This document shows, piece by piece, positions 7,401 to 7,970 of a stretch of DNA of 7,970 nt (positions within the stretch are counted from its first letter, which is position 1; the number at the start of each line of letters is the position of its first letter). Source of the stretch: Aigarchaeota archaeon (GTDB taxonomy: Archaea > Thermoproteota > Nitrososphaeria_A > Caldarchaeales > Wolframiiraptoraceae); the NCBI GenBank assembly GCA_025059415.1, contig JANXDQ010000038.1, forward strand, positions 1-7,970. The letters run 5' to 3'. A model generated the notes under the pieces. It was not told the origin of the DNA. It did not search any database and worked only from the letters and a program-made list of their open reading frames with translations. Position numbers and translations under genes: made by a program.

Positions 7401-7970
7401 CGGGCCTCAACCCCAGTAGCCCCACCGCCCTATCGATGTTTTTGGGAGACTTCAGGAAGGAGTCAACGTCGTCAACGAAGACGAAGTCGAAGACCTTTTC
7501 CCTGAGTAGGTCGCCGTGATCAACGAGGAACCTGTCGGTGGTTATCAACAAGATTCTCTCGCACTTTCCTACCTTCTTTAATGCCTCCTTCTTCTCGTCT
7601 TTAGATAGGCCAGCATGATGGACCACGATGTCCTTTGAGAGATCCCTGATTCCGGCCTTCTCAGCGAAGTTCACGGCTTTCTCGTAGAGTTGTTGTGCCA
7701 GTATGCTGCTCGGCACGATCACGTAGCAACGCTTGCCCTTCGAGAAGAGGTATAAGGCCGCGATGAGCCCCAGTACGGTCTTACCGATGCCGGTGGGGGC
7801 GACTATCGCGAAGTTGTCCCTGGAGAGTATTCTCTTGGCCCAGACCTCTTGGAGCGCCCAGGGCTCAAACCCCAACGCGGCCTTGAAGAAATCCTTGAAA
7901 TCCTGATAGGCGAGATGTAGATCTAATACTTCCTTAAGCTTCCCCAGTTTCCCAGATGCCTTGAGTAAAT
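4471..7970 (-). CDS. rgy: reverse gyrase (5'-partial)
   Basis: Reverse gyrase introduces positive supercoils into DNA with ATP and is the marker enzyme of hyperthermophiles. It joins a helicase-like ATPase to a type IA topoisomerase. Numbering is from the Leu codon (TTG) at 7875. The ATPase half shows Walker A APTGIGKT (26-33), DDVD (135-138), motif III SGAT (207-210, usually SSAT), RGIDLP (328-333) and QASGRTSR (468-475). The topoisomerase half has a Toprim fold with Glu558 in LVESPTKA and DPDAEGE (677-683). A zinc finger with Cys631, Cys634, Cys644 and Cys647 lies inside it. Then come SAGRVQTPVLGW (759-770), the DNA-cleaving Tyr870 in GLITYHRTDA and GIGRPSTYSKIIETL (1038-1052). The frame stays open to the right edge, adding 31 typical N-terminal residues, so the TTG at 7875 is internal. 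Only the N-terminal zinc finger and true start are missing. No intein or frameshift is seen. The HAD gene follows after 17 nt. Confidence 0.98.
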   Translation of the reverse strand, partial: LLKASGKLGKLKEVLDLHLAYQDFKDFFKAALGFEPWALQEVWAKRILSRDNFAIVAPTGIGKTVLGLIAALYLFSKGKRCYVIVPSSILAQQLYEKAVNFAEKAGIRDLSKDIVVHHAGLSKDEKKEALKKVGKCERILLITTDRFLVDHGDLLREKVFDFVFVDDVDSFLKSPKNIDRAVGLLGLRPEAVDAALKLIELRMKLPKKSSRELLDVYRDLESKVEEEKRRRKGILVVSGATLKGRKTRRLMIFEELLDFEVGRFQEFVRNIEDMYLEVDNSKIIDEAIKIIKRHGGGCLVFTPHFLGRAYAARVAEALEKSGLKVYLYEKMETDILQRFSEGEIDVMVGLAASRSPLARGIDLPARIRYALFVGVPRREIHIDRDEYHPMKLLILVNNILPALDRRIRPEVEGVIARLMKITPLSRELIDKIKNACERGEVLEGFEKYAQETIMSTRDLLKKILTRDFIEKIELELDITLRPTEDGFSLIIPDITGYIQASGRTSRLYPYGVAKGASIILVDDKKAFKGLLTRLKAQLEEVEFEPYNPENAELVFRQIDAERKIIRELLLGKAEVKAKDVVRAALMLVESPTKARTIAYLFGRPFRRRVGNLTVYEAAIGGVIVGVTATQGHITDLVTGRGIHGIEEFDNRFIPVYGVIKRCLNCGEQWTDDGRCPSCGSDEVYHKGEIIEAIKKLALQYNEIYIATDPDAEGEKIAYDLLCLLKPYNPRIYRLEFHEVTRRALLAALQNKRGVDVNLVESQLLRRIEDRWIGFELSMKLWDRFGSKWLSAGRVQTPVLGWIVSTIERSRRKLPLLRIMLKDGPVIEIMDPANLEEILDAWEEMKLKVTVEDVIEEEREVNPLPPYATDSLLKDAFTYLKLSAAEAMRIAQELFEAGLITYHRTDATTVSQVGLAIAKEYLSQMAPGLFTPRTYHMEGAHECIRPVKSLDAEKLRYYIKIGLITIPARRLSEMHFRMYDLIFRRFIASQSKSAKILTQRFKIRAMTNEVEVIQDIEVLEEGFLKFFPIVRMRTRVREGEYDIVELEVRRVPAARLLTEGDAVMMMKEKGIGRPSTYSKIIETLLHRGYVIERAGRLIATKKGTMVYHFLIEKFGKYVSEELTRRLEADMDLVEKGEMNYQEILRKLYEEVMEIRKTPVVAEQPKL

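Noticed and set aside
7064..7519. 151-codon plus-strand open frame, rich in Ser
   Set aside because: It is antisense to the reverse gyrase ATPase domain. The serine-rich composition is the mirror of Glu/Arg/Leu codons on the true strand.

Overview
The window looks like a chromosomal piece of a hyperthermophilic archaeon. Reverse gyrase, the enzyme that marks very hot habitats, fills the right-hand part. Two genes have a BRE/TATA-type or TATA-type promoter whose spacing puts transcription start at or next to the ATG, which is the archaeal leaderless pattern. One gene instead has a purine-rich Shine-Dalgarno sequence. I cannot name the genus from sequence alone.

Layout from left to right. Positions 2-1081 (+) hold the C-terminal 359 codons of a large DNA methyltransferase of the type IIG/Eco57I-like kind. 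Its frame is open to the left edge, so its catalytic half lies outside the window. Convergent to it, after a featureless 79-nt gap, is an aldo/keto reductase at 1161-2009 (-). The 251-nt gap upstream of the reductase carries its TATA box, a 16-bp perfect palindrome on top of that box and a second palindrome/tandem repeat about 50 bp further up. Then come four genes, all on the minus strand (right to left in transcription order): reverse gyrase (4471 to beyond 7970), a HAD-superfamily phosphatase (3350-4453), a small PqqD-like protein (2946-3200) and a MarC/SnatA-family membrane protein (2261-2878).

How they relate. The HAD gene starts 17 nt after the reverse gyrase stop and has its own ribosome-binding site, so these two probably share a transcript. 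The PqqD-like gene has a clear promoter of its own and is probably a separate leaderless unit. MarC may be read from its own weaker promoter or by read-through. No single pathway ties the window together: reverse gyrase acts on DNA topology, the methylase on DNA modification, the reductase on carbonyl compounds and MarC on membrane transport.

Both edge genes are truncated by the window and not broken in the genome: their first in-window start-like codons (GTG at 44, TTG at 7875) are internal codons of longer open frames. I found no tRNA or rRNA, CRISPR array, insertion sequence or convincing terminator. Most of the window is ordinary. The points most worth a second look are the orphan PqqD-like protein, the reverse gyrase-HAD pair, the altered HAD metal motif, the reductase palindromes and whatever lies left of the methylase.
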